From Stramonita haemastoma (Eukaryota; Mollusca; Gastropoda; Neogastropoda; Muricidae), in NCBI GenBank assembly GCA_030674155.1, contig CM060335.1:39638817-39702816 (forward strand): DNA of 64,000 nt, given 5' to 3'. Under the pieces are notes generated by a model. That model did no database searches, was not told the DNA's origin, and saw only the letters and a program-made list of their open reading frames with translations. Numbering within the stretch: the first letter of the stretch is position 1; each line of letters starts with the position of its first letter. The position numbers and the translations under genes were made by a program. Below, piece after piece: positions 36,215-53,349 of this stretch.

Positions 36215-36390
36215 AATTGGATTTCTTTCCTTCTTTCTTTCTTTCTTTCTTTCTTCTTCCTTCCGTCCTTCCTTCCTTTCTCCTTCCTTCCTTCCTTCCT
36301 TCCTTCCTTCCTTCCTTCCTTCCTTCCTTCCTTCCTTCTCTTTCTTTCTTTCTTTCTTTCTTTTTTTTTTTTTTCTTTCTTTCTTGATCT
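36215..36390. repeat. (TTTC)n/(TTCC)n microsatellite
   Basis: TTTC repeats, a TTCC core of about 75 bp, then TTTC again and a poly-T stretch. Confidence 0.95.
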
Positions 36391-36494
36391 ATTTACTGAG
36401 GATGGCAGTATAACAGTGTGGGGACCAGACGTCTTTCTGCATGCCTGATGACTCATTCATGCTCTGCACACCTGACACTGACTACATTAGTAAG

Positions 36495-36660
36495 GTAAAA
36501 GTAAAGGTGTCCCATAACCTTTGTAGTCACAGGGGAGCGAGGCATCAGAGACCTCAGCTTCTCTTGGGGCCAGCATATTGAGGGCGGCGCCCATCTCCTC
36601 TCCCTCGCTGCTTTACCTTCCCTGACCCTAAAGAGGGCAGGTACCCATTTACAGCTGGGG
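36495..36660 (-). mobile_element. S3 SINE, 5' truncated
   Basis: Only the 3' half: AAAGGTGTCCCATAACCTTT through CCCATTTACAGCTGGGG on the plus strand. The break is where the 5S-like region would begin. Confidence 0.75.
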
Positions 36661-37075
36661 ACTACATTAATAATTTCTTAAAATGTTTTTTCCAAACCAA
36701 CAAAAAAAGACCTCCTTTCTTTGACATCCATTCCCACATGTGAGTAACCTGTCTTCACTTCATGCAGAATTATTCATGTGGGGAAATTTAGAAAAAAAAC
36801 AACAACAAAGAAAACCCCACCCTCAAAAACCAAATTTGAAAAAAAAGAAAAGAAAAAGAATTCCTTTCTTTGAGATTGAAAATGAGGCTGAGAAAGTACA
36901 AGAACTACGCACACAGTCTTCTGATGGGAGTCAGTTTGTATGTCAATCCACTACAGAATCAAATTCAGTCTGATGATAAACAGCCATTCTGTCTGTCACT
37001 TAAGTCCACACCGATATTACTACTAAAGGTAAACAGCCATTCTATCAGTCAGATTAGTCAACACTGATATTACTA

Positions 37076-37378
37076 AGGTAAAGGTAAAAGGTAAAGGTGT
37101 CCCAAAACGTGTGGTCGTAGGGGAGCGAGGCATCAGAGACCTCAGCTTCTCTAAGGGCCAGCATATTGAGGGCTGCGCCCACCTCCTCTCCCACGCTGCT
37201 TTACCTTCCCTGACCCTAAAGAGGGCAGGTACCCATTTACAGCTGGGTGAACTGAGGGAACTGTACTGAAGCCAAGGCGTGCAAACGGTCACCCATCCAA
37301 CTGGTAACCACGCTCGACACTGCTTAACTTGACTTGGGGAAAGCGAGCGCTCTGTCCACTCAGCTATCCCATCCCCCT
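37076..37378 (-). mobile_element. S3 SINE, NALCN intron 16
   Basis: Complete minus-strand copy: head GGGGATGGGATAGCTGAGTG, 5S-like GCAGTGTCGAGCGTGGTTAC, and a tail with three to four GGTAAA-type repeats at the left end. Confidence 0.8.
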
Positions 37379-37849
37379 CTCATATTACTGCTGAAGGTAA
37401 ACAGCCATTCTGTTGGTCAGTTTAGTTCACTCTGATATTCCTGCACTGTCTGACCATTCTCTCTGTTTACAGCCCCCAACCTTTTTGTCCTGCATTCCTC
37501 ATGTGTACCAACAAAATTTTTAACAGACTGATGTATGTTGAAAACATAAAAATGCATTACCAAACTCAATTTTAAGTAACCAATTGTTTCAAGCAGTGAC
37601 AAAAAAAAAAGGAAAAAAAAGTCAAGCAGACAAGAGGCAACAGATCTCATAACTCCCCCAAGCAAATCATGAATTCAAGGGAAACACACCCCTTGATCAA
37701 AACAAATAAATCAAAAAAGAATATAACAAATAAATCAATAAAGAAGAAAACAAATAAATGAAAAAGTAAATAAAATTATCAGCATGAAACCAGGCATCAT
37801 CAAATTTTTTTTTTAAAAAGGTAGTACCATTTGATAATAAGCAAATAAT

Positions 37850-39405
37850 CAAGTAGCACCCTCTAATAAACATAAGATAGTACCATTAAATAAAAAGAAA
37901 TAATGTAGTGCCATCCAATAAACATAAGGTAGTACCATTAAATAAAAATCATGAAATAAGGTAGTACCATTAAATAAAAATCATGAAATAAGGTAGTACC
38001 ATTAAATGAAAAAGCAAAAAATAAGGCAGTACCATTCAATAAAATGCGTGAAATAAGATAGTACCATTAAATGAAAAAGCAAGAAATAAGGCAGTACCAT
38101 TAAATAAAAAAGCAAGAAATAAGGTAGTATCATTAAATGAAAAATACAAAATAAGACAGTACCATCCAATGAAAAACATAAAATAAGTACCATCCAATGA
38201 AAAGCAAGAAATAATGTAATACCATCAAATGAAAAAGCAAGAAATAAGGTAGTACCATTAAATGCAAAGGCAAGAAATAAGTATCAATAAGTAAAAAAGC
38301 GTGAAATAAGGCAGTACCATTAAATAAAAAAGCGTGAAATAAGGCAGTACCATCCAATAAAAAGCATGAAAAAAGGTAATACCATCCATTAAAAAGCATG
38401 AAATAAGGTAGTCCCATTACATGAAAAAGCAAGAAATAAGGTAGTACCATTAAATGAAAAGCACAAAATAAGGTAGTACCTTTAAATGAAAAAGCAAGAA
38501 ATAAGGTAGTGCCATTAAATGAAAAGCACAAAATAAGGTAGTACCTTTAAATGAAAAAGCAAGAAATAAGGTAGTGCCATTAAATGAAAAGCAAGAAATA
38601 AGATACCATTAAATGAAAAAGCATAAGAAATAAGGTAGCACCATCCACTAGAAAGTAAGAAATAAGGTAGAACCATTAAATGAAAAAGCAAGAAATAAGG
38701 TAGTACCATTAAATAAAAAGCGTGAAATAAGGTAGGAGCATTAAATAAAAAACATGAAATAAGGTAGTACCATCCATTAAAAAACATGAAATAAGGTAGT
38801 ACCATTAAATGAAAAACAAGAAATAAGGTAGTATCATTAAATGAAAAGCAAAAATAAGGCAGTATCATTAAATGAAAAGCAAGAAATAAGGTAGTACCAT
38901 CCAATAAAAAAGCAAGAAATATGGTAATACCATTAAATGAAAAGCACAAAACAAGGTAGTACTATTAAATAAAAAGCAAGAAATAAGGTAGTACCATTAA
39001 ATGAAAAAGCAAGAAGTAAGGTAGTACCATAAAATGAAAAACAAGAAATAAGGTAATACCATTAAATGAAAAACGAGAAATAAGGTAGTACCATTAAATA
39101 AAAAAGCAAGAAATAAGGTAGTACCATTAAATGCAAAGGCAATAAATAAGTATCAATAAATAAAAAAGCAAGAAATAAGGCAGTACCATTAAATAAGAAA
39201 CCAAGAAATTAGTACCATTAAATGAAAAAGCAAGAAACAACATAATACCATTAAATGACAAAAACAAGAAATAACGTAATACAATTAAATAAAAAGCGTG
39301 AAATAAGGTAGTTCCACCCACTAAAAAACAAGAAATAAGGTAGTACCATTAAATGAAAAAGCAAGAAATAAGTATGAATAAATAAAAAAGCGTGAAATAA
39401 GGCAG
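37850..39405. repeat. 31-33-bp minisatellite in NALCN intron 16
   Basis: About 47 copies of AAATAAGGTAGTACCATTAA plus ATGAAAAAGCAAG. Variants alternate between GCAAGAAATAAGG and GCGTGAAATAAGG, and higher-order blocks recur (for example 38,450-38,520 and 38,515-38,590). Confidence 0.9.
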
Positions 39406-39799
39406 CAGCGAAAACAGGTTCAATTCAGCCTGAATCAACTACAGCGTGGTGCAAAGTGAAGCCGTGTGGTTAGCACAAAGATGGTAGGCAATGCATGGAC
39501 AGAGCATAGATGCTGGTTAGGGTTATAGAGGGCCAGGTTACATTATTGTCTGCTGGGGCCTGCCTGCCTACTTTCCTCATTCCCTCTATCAAGCATCAAA
39601 CAACAGTGGAAAGAGGGGGGGGGGGGGTGAGTTCTGCTACACTTTCAGTGTTACCTGAGCCTGAGCCTAGATAGAAACACACCACCACCACATAGAGAGG
39701 TCAAGATAGAGAAAAAATAGCAATGAGTATAGAATGTTTTTGTGCACATACACGCAGGCATGCATGTATAATGTATGCATGTGTGCATGGGTGAGCACA

Positions 39800-40085
<286 letters not shown>

Positions 40086-40312
40086 AAACACATCACACTA
40101 CTAATTCATACAATATTGTAACCCTTCCACAAAACAATCCTTTACCACAGAAGAATGAACATTCTCTTGCTGATACACATAGAGAACATTGCTGTCACAA
40201 ATGGAGCTATGCTCCTCTGTATAATGCAATGATAACTTTCACAAACATGCTTTTGTGATCCTGTTTAGGTCGAGAGTGTCAAACAAAACAACTCGGTTAA
40301 AATTTGTATGTT

Positions 40313-40313
40313 G

Positions 40314-40406
<93 letters not shown>

Positions 40407-40420
40407 TGTGTGTGTGTAAA
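40313..40420. repeat. (TG)n with (CGTG)n microsatellite
   Basis: About 65 bp of TG, then eight CGTG units, then TG. Confidence 0.95.
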
Positions 40421-40424
40421 CTTG

Positions 40425-41284
40425 GAATGGAAGATGCACATCAGTACATGTATTCACACAAACCTATATTTTTATGATTAATTATATTTTCCATATGACA
40501 TACCCTTTGTTATATATTTTTTTTATTCAATACTAAATACTTTAAAGTGTTATCAGCTAAGTCTGTTACAAAGATGACAGATATTACATGAAAATACTGT
40601 CAGTGAGTAGACCATCATATAAGCTACTGATTGTTGTTATATACAAATACATATCACTCATTAATAGTGATGCTTCTAAATGTTAGCATAGTCCACATAG
40701 ATCACACTTATTTACCTGGGCTTGTGCCTGAACAAACAGAACAAAATAAAAACTTATAAGGAACCAGCATAAACAAATGCAAACAAACACAGATGCTGAA
40801 AGTGAACATGAAAACAAAAAACAACAAAACCCCCAAATACTTTAAAAAAAAAAAAAAAAAAGGAATAAGACCTGAAATGATATATCAAAGTTAAAACCCA
40901 GGCAAAAAAAGTAAAAGTTTATGCAAATAAAAAAAAAGACAAGAAGAAAATCTGCATATATCATATCTCATCTAGTGAAGCTGTTCTTGGCTTCTGCTGG
41001 CTTCAGTTTGTTGGTTTTCTGATCAACTGTTTCCTCCTCTTTAATTAAAAAAAAAAGGATGGACTGTTTGAAGAATTTCACTTACATTCTGTCCCTTTCA
41101 GCAATTTCACTATGATCAATCAGTTCATTTATATCTATCAAATCCAATCTGATAATCTTTACTGAAAGCTTTGACTAAATATCGCCTTGATACAATTCTG
41201 ATTCCCAGAGGCATTTTGACAGACCCTAACCATGCTGTGGTAACATGGCATGATGTTAACAGGCACTTGGCAGATCTGACGACA
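40425..41284. other. NALCN intron 16: nothing seen
   Basis: AT-rich with an A21 tract at about 40,842. Oligo-A patches but no element recognised. Confidence 0.6.
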
Positions 41285-41835
41285 CAGAGCTGCCTTACAG
41301 TCTGTAAACAGAGCTGATGACACACACCTTACAGTCTGTAAACAGAGCTGAAGACACACACCTTACAGTCTGTAAACAGAGCTGAAGACACACACCTTAC
41401 AGTCTGTAAACAGAGCTGAAGACACACACCTTACAGTCTGTAAACAGAGCTGAAGACACACACCTTACAGTCTGTAAACAGAGCTGAAGACACACCCTTT
41501 CAGTCTGTAAACAGTGCTGAAGACACACACCTTACAGTCTGTAAACAGAGATGAAGACACACACCTTACAGTCTGTAAACAGAGCTACAGAGCTGAAGAC
41601 ACACCTTACAGTGTGTAAACAGAGCTGAAGACACGCACCTTACAGTCTGTAAACAGAGCTGAAGACACACACCTTACAGTCTGTAAACAGAGATGAAGAC
41701 ACACACCTTACAGTCTGTAAACAGAGCTACAGAGCTGAAGACACACACCTTACAGTCTGTAAACAGTGCTGAAGACACACACCTTACAGTCTGTAAACAG
41801 AGCTGAAGACACACACCTTACAGTCTGTAAATTAG
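41285..41835. repeat. 34-bp minisatellite in NALCN intron 16
   Basis: About sixteen copies of AGCTGAAGACACACACCTTA plus CAGTCTGTAAACAG. Three copies have an inserted AGCTACAG. On the NALCN sense strand each unit has TTTACAG and GTAAGGTGTG, resembling an acceptor and a donor. Confidence 0.9.
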
Positions 41836-42534
41836 GCTAGATGGGGGGATTGGAAGTGCATAAACACACTTCCTCTCTTGAGATGCAAAAACAAAGCGTG
41901 TTGCACACACACAAAAAACCACAAAGCTAAAAAACACACACCAAATGAGAGCTGCAAACAAATCTACCCCCCCCCCCCCCCCCCAAATCTTTGCTATAAA
42001 AAAAAAAGGAAACGAAAGCAGAGTTTAACAAGGTACAAGGAAAGGCAATAAAATGGAATATAGATGAAGACATCCAAAAACAAAAGTCAGAACATAAAAA
42101 CAATCATTTGACTAGAAAAAAAAATCATCCAAACACTACAAACAGTGAAAACACTTCATCAACTATAACCGGAAACGATACCATAGACTGCATCCTATTT
42201 TCTGTAATGCGAGTTCTCAATGGATGAATAACCCATACAGACAACATTTTGTTTTTCATCTAATAAATGAGACTTGCAAAACTGCCTATCTCTCTCCTGT
42301 TGCATTGTATGACTTAAAAAAACAACAAAAAAAACCCCAAACCCCACCCAACCATATGTAAATCAACCAGCTCTTGCACAGAGGATCTAACAACAAAGAA
42401 GTGGACTCAAGAAATACAGGCAGGCATATTATCCATTATAGTCACAGTTTAGTTTAGTTTACCATTATCCATTCTGTTAGAGGGTCTACAGGATAGTGTG
42501 TTTTTTTCCTACATCAGTTTAAATGTGTATTTTT
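41836..42534. other. NALCN intron 16: nothing seen
   Basis: A-rich with a C18 tract at about 41,968. No coding or structural signal. Confidence 0.6.
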
Positions 42535-42640
42535 CTTTCTTTATTTTATTCATTTATTCCGAGGATAATGGAACAAGCACTGATGTACTTTTTCACATTC
42601 AGTCCCTATGCGTGTGCAGTTTTGTAAATTTTGTCACGCA
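42535..42640 (-). mobile_element. S2 SINE tail fragment
   Basis: ATTCATTTATTCCGAGGATA, ATGGAACAAGCACTGATGTA and CATTCAGTCCCTATGCGTGT are the S2 3' end in reverse. Confidence 0.6.
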
Positions 42641-43129
42641 ATAATCAACTAATGCACAGGTCTTTCTTTCCTACCAGTAGGTTCGCACTTTTCAAACTGA
42701 ATCCCCATACTGTGCCATGGAGAAAGAAGCCCTGCTCATGTTTCAGCAACACATTAAAACACAGGTGACCAAAGGCTAAGCTTTAAAAAAACATCTTTTT
42801 GTGCAGGAATAACTAGCGAAACAACCCAACAAAACAAAACCAGGCAGACAGGAAGACAAACACAACAATGGCAATTCTTCCTGGACGTGAATGAAGCAGA
42901 CCAAACTTGCCCTGGTGACAACAAACAACACTGACAAAAACAAAACCAAACATAAAATTGAAAAAAAAGAAATCACATAATCTGAGAAGATGATAAAAAA
43001 AAACACTGTTGGGGAGAGAGCTGGACAGTAGATGTTCAGAGAACTGGTATCAGAGAATGCCTACCCCCCCCCCCCCCCCCTCCCCTCTATTGGTAGCCAT
43101 GATTTCAATCCTCAATTTCTTACACTCTG
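42641..43129. other. NALCN intron 16: nothing seen
   Basis: A/C-rich text ending in a C19 tract at about 43,064, followed by the S4-like tail that begins the exon 16 copy array. Confidence 0.6.
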
Positions 43130-43416
43130 AGAAGAGGCGATGTGCTCTCCCCAGGGAGAGAGAGAGCAGCCCCGAATTTCACGCAGAGAAATCTGCTCTG
43201 ACATAAAGTGGTATGAATAAATAAATAAATAAATAAACAACCCCTGTACAACTACATGAACATGGGGACAGGACAGGACAGACTCACAGCGCAGATGCGT
43301 TTGAGGCACTTGTCGAGCCAGTTGCAGATGGTGAGTTTGGCCATATACCAGCGAATGAGAGAGAAAGCAGCCCTGATTTTCACGCAGAGAAATTTGCTCT
43401 GACATAAAGTGGTATG

Positions 43417-43461
<45 letters not shown>

Positions 43462-44175
43462 TGACCCCCGATCTCCCCACATGACATGGACAGACCTCAC
43501 AGTTCGATTGGAGTGGCCATCTACCCAGGAGAGAGAGAGCAGCCCCGAATTTCACGCAGAGACATCTGCTCTGACATAAATAAATAATAAATAAATAAAT
43601 AAATAAATAAACGACCCCTGTACTAAGGTGAACATGGGACAGGACAGACTCACAGCGACGATGCTTTGAGGCACTTGTCGAGCCAGTTGCGGATGGTGAG
43701 TTTGGCCATATACCAGCGAGAGAGAGAGAGAGAGAGAGAAGCAGAGAAGAAGAGAGAGAAGAGAGAAGAGAGTAGAGAGAGAGAGAAGAAGAGCAGCCCT
43801 GAATCATAAGTGATAAATAAATAAATAAATAAACAACCCCTCTACTAAGTGAACATGGGGACAGGACAGCCAGACTCACGGCGCGGATGCGTTTGAGGCA
43901 CTTGTCGAGCCAGTGAGTTTGACCATATACCAGCGAAAGAGAGAGAGAGCAGCCCTGAATTTCTCACAGAGAAATCTACTGACATAAAGTGGTTGTAAAT
44001 AAATAAATAAACGTGAACATGGGGACAGGGGCCAGACTCACGGCGCAGATGCGTTTGAGGCACTTGTCGAGCCAGTTGCGGATGGTGAGTTTGGCCATAT
44101 ACCAGTGAGAGAGAGAGAGCTGCCCCAAATTTCATAAGTGGTATAAATAAATAAATAAACAACCCCTCTACTACA
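43130..44175 (-). repeat. Tandem copies of exon 16 3' half plus S4 SINE tail
   Basis: Five units. Each joins an S4-type end (TTTCACGCAGAGAAATCTGC), an ATAAATAAATAAA tract, and a copy of the exon 16 donor half (reverse of CTCGACAAGTGCCTCAAACG with GTGAGTCTG). Exon-like pieces are near 43,285, 43,650, 43,880 and 44,040; the one near 43,490 is almost erased. A CTAA tract of about 45 bp lies at 43,418-43,462. Confidence 0.85.
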
Positions 44176-44201
44176 TGAACATGTGAACATGACAGGACTC
44201 A

Positions 44202-45275
<1,074 letters not shown>

Positions 45276-45369
45276 CACAGTGTCCACATTTGATGTGGTA
45301 CATAGTGGTAAAGTTAATATAGTCATATACTAGCATCACATTTTATAGCCCAGTATCTAATTTTTAAAG

Positions 45370-45583
<214 letters not shown>

Positions 45584-45587
45584 CAAT

Positions 45588-45715
45588 GAATCATTCAGAT
45601 GAGACCATACACTGAGGCCCCATGTGCAAACATAGGCACACCATCTTGTGCACACATTAAAAACCCGTTCTGCCTTTCAGATGAGCAAGCCATTGCGTGC
45701 CCATAGAGGTGGATG
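45588..45715 (+). mobile_element. S2 SINE internal fragment
   Basis: CAGATGAGACCATACACTGA, CCATGTGCAAACATAGGCAC and CATTGCGTGCCCATAGAGGT match the S2 body with a truncated head and tail. Confidence 0.6.
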
Positions 45716-46058
45716 ACAACAAAACAAATGGCAGAAATCTTAATATCCAACATTCCAGCTGTTGATGTCAATACAACCCACATAATGCAAAAAGACAGGG
45801 AAGAGAAAGGGAGCAGTATATTAGTCACATCGTTGCTGTTGAGGTTGTATTACAATCCCAGTAGAAATTTCTGATTTAGGGACTGTAGTTATCCCACCTA
45901 TGCGCCCTGGCCAACCCTAAAAATAGTACAATTCTTAAGCAACAGCGCCATTGCAAGCATATATGCATTTTTACATTGCATTTGTTACAAGAAGGTGAGC
46001 AGTATATTTGTCATGATCCATTCACATCAAGGCAAGGGCCATAGAGAAAAAAAAAATC

Positions 46059-46059
<1 letters not shown>
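45716..46059. other. NALCN intron 15: nothing seen
   Basis: Mixed-composition sequence without repeats or conserved frame. Confidence 0.55.
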
Positions 46060-46137
<78 letters not shown>

Positions 46138-46173
46138 AGAGAGAGACAGAGAGAGACAGAGACAGAGACACAG

Positions 46174-46218
<45 letters not shown>

Positions 46219-46226
46219 AGAGAGAG

Positions 46227-46286
<60 letters not shown>

Positions 46287-46380
46287 TAGACAGACAGACA
46301 GAGAGGCGAGAGATAGAGAGAGAGAGAGAAGGAGAGAGAGAAAAGAACAGAGAGAGAAGAGAGAGAAGAGAGACAGAGAC

Positions 46381-46413
<33 letters not shown>

Positions 46414-46490
46414 GACAGAAAGAGAGACAGACAGACAGAGAGAGAGAGAGAAAAAGAGACAGAGAGGGAGACAGAAGAGAGAGAGAGAGA
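46060..46490. repeat. GA/GACA-rich microsatellite block
   Basis: (GA)n with embedded (GACA)n runs, about 430 bp, immediately downstream of the exon 15 donor on the NALCN sense strand. Confidence 0.95.
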
Positions 46491-46534
46491 CAAACAGCCA
46501 CCACCCCCTAAACGAGACAGGGTTCTCTCCCCTA

Positions 46535-46741
<207 letters not shown>

Positions 46742-46836
46742 TCACTATCTTCATAAGCAGCATTTGGATCACAGTGCACAAATCCAACATCACTCAGTCA
46801 AGAGTGCTATATTTAGCGGATCCTTTCCTTTTACAT

Positions 46837-47130
46837 GCCGCCGCTGTAGTCTAGTGGTTAGGGCGTTGGGCTCGTAAATCTAAAGGTTGCGGGTTTCGAT
46901 CCCAGCTTTTGGCTATGGCGTTTGTGCCTTGGAAAAGGCACTTTACGGCTATTTTCTCACCCCACCCAGGTGTAAAAGGATACCAACCTTGTGTTGGGGT
47001 TAACCCTGCGATAGACTGTGTCCTATCTAGGGGGGAGTCTATGACTCCTCATCGCTTAACGCCACAGAAACCGGGATAGGCACCGGCCTGATGAGCCTTA
47101 GGCTCGGGACAGACTTTATACTTTTTTTTC
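46837..47130 (+). mobile_element. S1 SINE, NALCN intron 14
   Basis: Head at 46,837 and tail at about 47,125. CCTTTTACAT is present on both sides as target-site duplication (46,827-46,836 and 47,131-47,140). The head carries extra bases in the anticodon-to-B-box region. Confidence 0.85.
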
Positions 47131-47394
47131 CCTTTTACATAGTGCATGTGTGGTCAGTTCCTGTTATAATTAGCACCAGCTGGCCCCATCTGGGCTTGGA
47201 TGGCTTGGATTAATTAGTAGCTGAGAAGAGCTGAAAGTGGGGGACACTGACAGCTGTGGGATTGCATTTAAGAATATGCAGTATTTCAACACTCCTCTTA
47301 TTTTCTTTCTTTTTTTTGTTGTTGTTATGTTTTTTGGCTTTTTTTAAAAACCTATTCTTTACTCTCATTAAAAAAATGTTGTTTTATTCATGTG

Positions 47395-47640
47395 TATTTT
47401 TTTTATTTCAAGGATAGTGGAATGAATACTCGTTTCGTACATCCAGTCCCCATGTGCATGCAGTTTTGTAAAATCTGTCAGCCATTCTCACCAGCACACA
47501 CAATGGCCTACTCTTCTGAAAGGTGGAACAGGTTTTAACATGTCCCCAAATTGCGCCTTTGCACATAGGATCTTAATTTCTAATCCTATCCAAAGACCTT
47601 TTGGGGGCGTGGAGTCAGCTTGATGTTATGTGCAGGGAGA
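47395..47640 (-). mobile_element. S2 SINE, partial
   Basis: Reverse S2 tail and body: TTTATTTCAAGGATAGTGGA, CATCCAGTCCCCATGTGCAT, CTTCTGAAAGGTGGAACAGG, and CAAAGACCTTTTGGGGGCGT at the 5' side. Confidence 0.65.
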
Positions 47641-47689
47641 TACAATCCCTTGAAGGTGTTGAAGTTTGCTGGCTGTCCTTGACCTACAT

Positions 47690-48389
<700 letters not shown>

Positions 48390-48683
48390 TCATTGTCTGA
48401 TTCTTCATCATCATCATCGTTGTCATCTGATTTATCATCATCATCTGATTCATCAACTTCATCATCATCATCATTACCACCACCACCAACACCACCACCA
48501 TCACCACCATTGTCATCATCATCATCATCAAGCCATTGCTTGCTTTCTGGCATCACTTATTCATTCCCCCCCCCCCCACCCCCCCAACAGCCATGGCAAA
48601 CAACAGACAGAGCAACAGGCTGGGTCCCTCTCCTCTCTCAGAGCACCTGAAGGACGATGATACTGACCAGCAAGACTCATTCA

Positions 48684-48685
<2 letters not shown>

Positions 48686-48755
<70 letters not shown>
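48686..48755. repeat. (CA)n microsatellite
   Basis: About 70 bp of uninterrupted CA between exons 13 and 14. Just left of it at 48,405-48,535 is a CATCAT/CACCAC triplet-rich stretch. Confidence 0.95.
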
Positions 48756-48758
<3 letters not shown>

Positions 48759-48818
48759 GGGTTCCTCTCCTCTCTCTCTCAGAGCGCCTGAAGGAAGGAG
48801 GATGATGAAGATACTGAC

Positions 48819-48948
48819 CGACCAGCAGGTTGAGGACGATGTAGGTGATGATGACGTAGAAGGTGCAGAAGTAGACGATGGAGGCGTGGTAGTTGCCACA
48901 GTCCGTTTCCCAAAAGTTGCCACCCGGGGTGCAGAACGGAGGTTGTAC
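48819..48948 (-). CDS. NALCN: NALCN exon 13: domain IV post-pore loop and S6
   Basis: Residues 397-439 plus one base: VQPPFCTPGGNFWETDCGNY then HASIVYFCTFYVIITYIVLN and LLV. VQPPFCTP and the DCGNY cysteine pair belong to the extracellular post-filter loop; the rest is S6. The acceptor is TCCCACAG and the donor is GTCG|GTCAGT, picked over a nearby GTCGGT because only it joins exon 14 as LLVAII. Confidence 0.95.
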
Positions 48949-49337
48949 CTGTGGGAAAGGATTCCAGTCCCAGTGGGTTTACTCACTCGTAGACCAGAAA
49001 TCGTTGATATTGCTAAAGTTATTTCTCAGTCTGCTATTAATGTTCTGTTCTAGGTTTTCTTTTGAATTTGTTTTATTTGTTGGGTTTGTTTTAGCTACTT
49101 TTAATGCTTGTTTAAGTCTAATATCACCTAGAGTGAACAGACTTTAAATGAAAAACAAACAAACAAATTCCAGTCCCAGCATACCTTTCTTCTTTCTTTT
49201 AGTTACAATCGATGCCAGGATCGTAGCACACATGCGTGCACACGTGCGCACCCACACGCACACAAACACGCACACACACTTAGACACACACACTTAGACA
49301 CACATCTACATACTTGCTCATGTATAGACACAAACAC

Positions 49338-50265
<928 letters not shown>

Positions 50266-50406
50266 TGCAAACTTAATAAACTTGTAGTAAACTTAATAAA
50301 ATAATAGATATTCACATGCACTTGTCTTGCATTAACACAGACTAAGGCATATACATAACATCTCTTGATGCTTAAGGCATGTACATGTGTTCCACACACA
50401 CACACA

Positions 50407-51909
<1,503 letters not shown>

Positions 51910-51910
51910 T

Positions 51911-52248
51911 GGGGGGACGGGATAGCCAAGTGGTCAGAACGTTGCGCTTGCAATTTGACGACCCGGGTTTAATTCCCTTTCGAGGGGATTTTTCCTCTGG
52001 AGTTTAACATCAGTGCCGACTCCACTTCCCCCACAAGTCCTTCGGATGAGACTATAAACTGAAGCCCTGTGTGCGAATGCACGCAGAACATCTTGCGCAC
52101 AACGTTAAATCCTGTTCCGCTTTTCGTAAGAGTAGGCCATTGTGTGCTGGTGGGTACAGATGACATTTACAAAACTGCATACACATGGGGACTGGATGTA
52201 AAAAACACACGAGTACTTATTCCATTATCCTCTAAATAAAAGAATTTT
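51911..52248 (+). mobile_element. S2 SINE, full length
   Basis: Head GGGGGACGGGATAGCCAAGT then CGACCCGGGTTTAATTCCCT, tail CTCTAAATAAAAGAATTTTT. It abuts a TTAA-flanked MITE on its left. Confidence 0.85.
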
Positions 52249-52644
52249 TTTTAAATGTACATAGCGTTTTGTGTGGTTTGGAATAGTCCTAAGAAAACTG
52301 ATCTTTTCAGCAGTTATACCTATGCTATACATACTATGTTGTAAATGGTGACTTAAGGCAAAAGCACTGACAAACCTATTTCATATTCAAAGCTTTTTTT
52401 TTTTCTCTCATGTTTCATAGTGATAACACAGCCTGTCTTTATATTTTTTTGTTGGTCTTGTCACATGTCTACTTTTTTTTTTTTTAATCATGTGACTCAT
52501 GTGTTCAAAATCAACCATTATACAGAAGAAAAAAAAAGAAAAGAAAAGGACTAAACGAAAATGGTGAGGGATCAGTAAACTTTATTTTTTACAACAGAAC
52601 AAAAGAACCAGTTTATTTCCCCACAAAGCAGATCTGTTACTCAC
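52249..52644. other. NALCN intron 10: nothing seen
   Basis: AT-rich with T11-T13 tracts; no element recognised. Confidence 0.6.
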
Positions 52645-52716
52645 ATGTTTGCCTGTGATTGTGAAGAAACGCAGTACAATGACAAAGTAGCCCAGTGAGT
52701 TGATGGTGTCGTGCAT
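52645..52716 (-). CDS. NALCN: NALCN exon 10: domain IV S4
   Basis: It has 24 codons (residues 292-315), MHDTINSLGYFVIVLRFFTI then TGKH. This is the S4 segment of domain IV. It has one arginine followed by lysine and histidine instead of the ladder of arginines in voltage-gated channels, as expected for NALCN. The acceptor is TATTTCAG and the donor is CAT|GTGAGT. Confidence 0.95.
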
Positions 52717-52745
52717 CTGAAATAAAGACACACAGTCAGAAAAAA

Positions 52746-52871
52746 ACACACGGGACAGCCTAGTGGTCAGAACATTGGGAGTCCGGGTTGGAGTGTGCGG
52801 AGGTTCGAATCCCGTATGGGCCAAAAACTTTTCCCCCATCCATTAGACCATGAGTGGTGGTCTGGGTGCTA

Positions 52872-52905
<34 letters not shown>

Positions 52906-53160
52906 GCGTTATACATCATTATTCAGAGCACGTAAAAGAACCTACGGCAACAAGAGGGTTGTCCCTGGAAAAATTCTGAAGAAAAAAGCTACTCTGATAG
53001 GGAAACATATACAGTTACAAACAGTAAAAAAGAAAAAAAAATAATGGGTAGATGCTGCACTTGTGGCCATGCACTCTCCCCGGGGAGAGAGAGAGAGCAG
53101 CCTGAATTTCACGCAGAAAAATTCTGCTGTGACATACAGTGGTATAAAATATTTATAAAA
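52746..53160 (+). mobile_element. S4 SINE, full length
   Basis: Head GGGACAGCCTAGTGGTCAGA with GGAGGTTCGAATCCCG as B box. The body has TCTTTCGGATGAGACGATAA, ACGTAAAAGAACCTACGGCA and GAGGGTTGTCCCTGG. The end has GCACTCTCCCCGGGGAGAGA then TTTCACGCAGAAAAATTCTG. It fills the intron between NALCN exons 9 and 10. Confidence 0.8.
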
Positions 53161-53178
53161 AAAAAAAGTATTACTGAC

Positions 53179-53316
53179 CATGGAGTCGTTCTTGGTGTCG
53201 AGCCCATAGTTCAGCACGATCCAGATGACCCCCAGGAAGGTCACCAGCATGTCAAAGCGATTCCTGCGACTGGTCCAGTACCCCATGGGGGACAATGCTA
53301 TCATCTTCATGATCAC
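53179..53316 (-). CDS. NALCN: NALCN exon 9: domain IV S2 end, S2-S3 linker and S3
   Basis: It has 46 codons (residues 246-291): VIMKMIALSPMGYWTSRRNR then FDMLVTFLGVIWIVLNYGLD and TKNDSM. ALSPxGYWxSRRNRxDLLVTxLGV is a NALCN signature covering the intracellular S2-S3 turn and S3. The acceptor is GTTTCAG, the donor is ATG|GTCAGT, and both ends are phase 0. An S1 SINE lies about 35 bp upstream of the acceptor and a full S4 SINE fills the next intron. Confidence 0.95.
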
Positions 53317-53349
53317 CTGAAACACATTGTCACCAACCACTGTGCAGAA

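Noticed and set aside
37850..39405. Possible CRISPR-like array because of regular 31-33-bp repeats
   Set aside because: The repeats are contiguous with no unique spacers and lie in an animal intron.
43263..44110. Extra NALCN exons
   Set aside because: They are copies of the 3' half of exon 16 without acceptors, embedded in tandem SINE-tail units.
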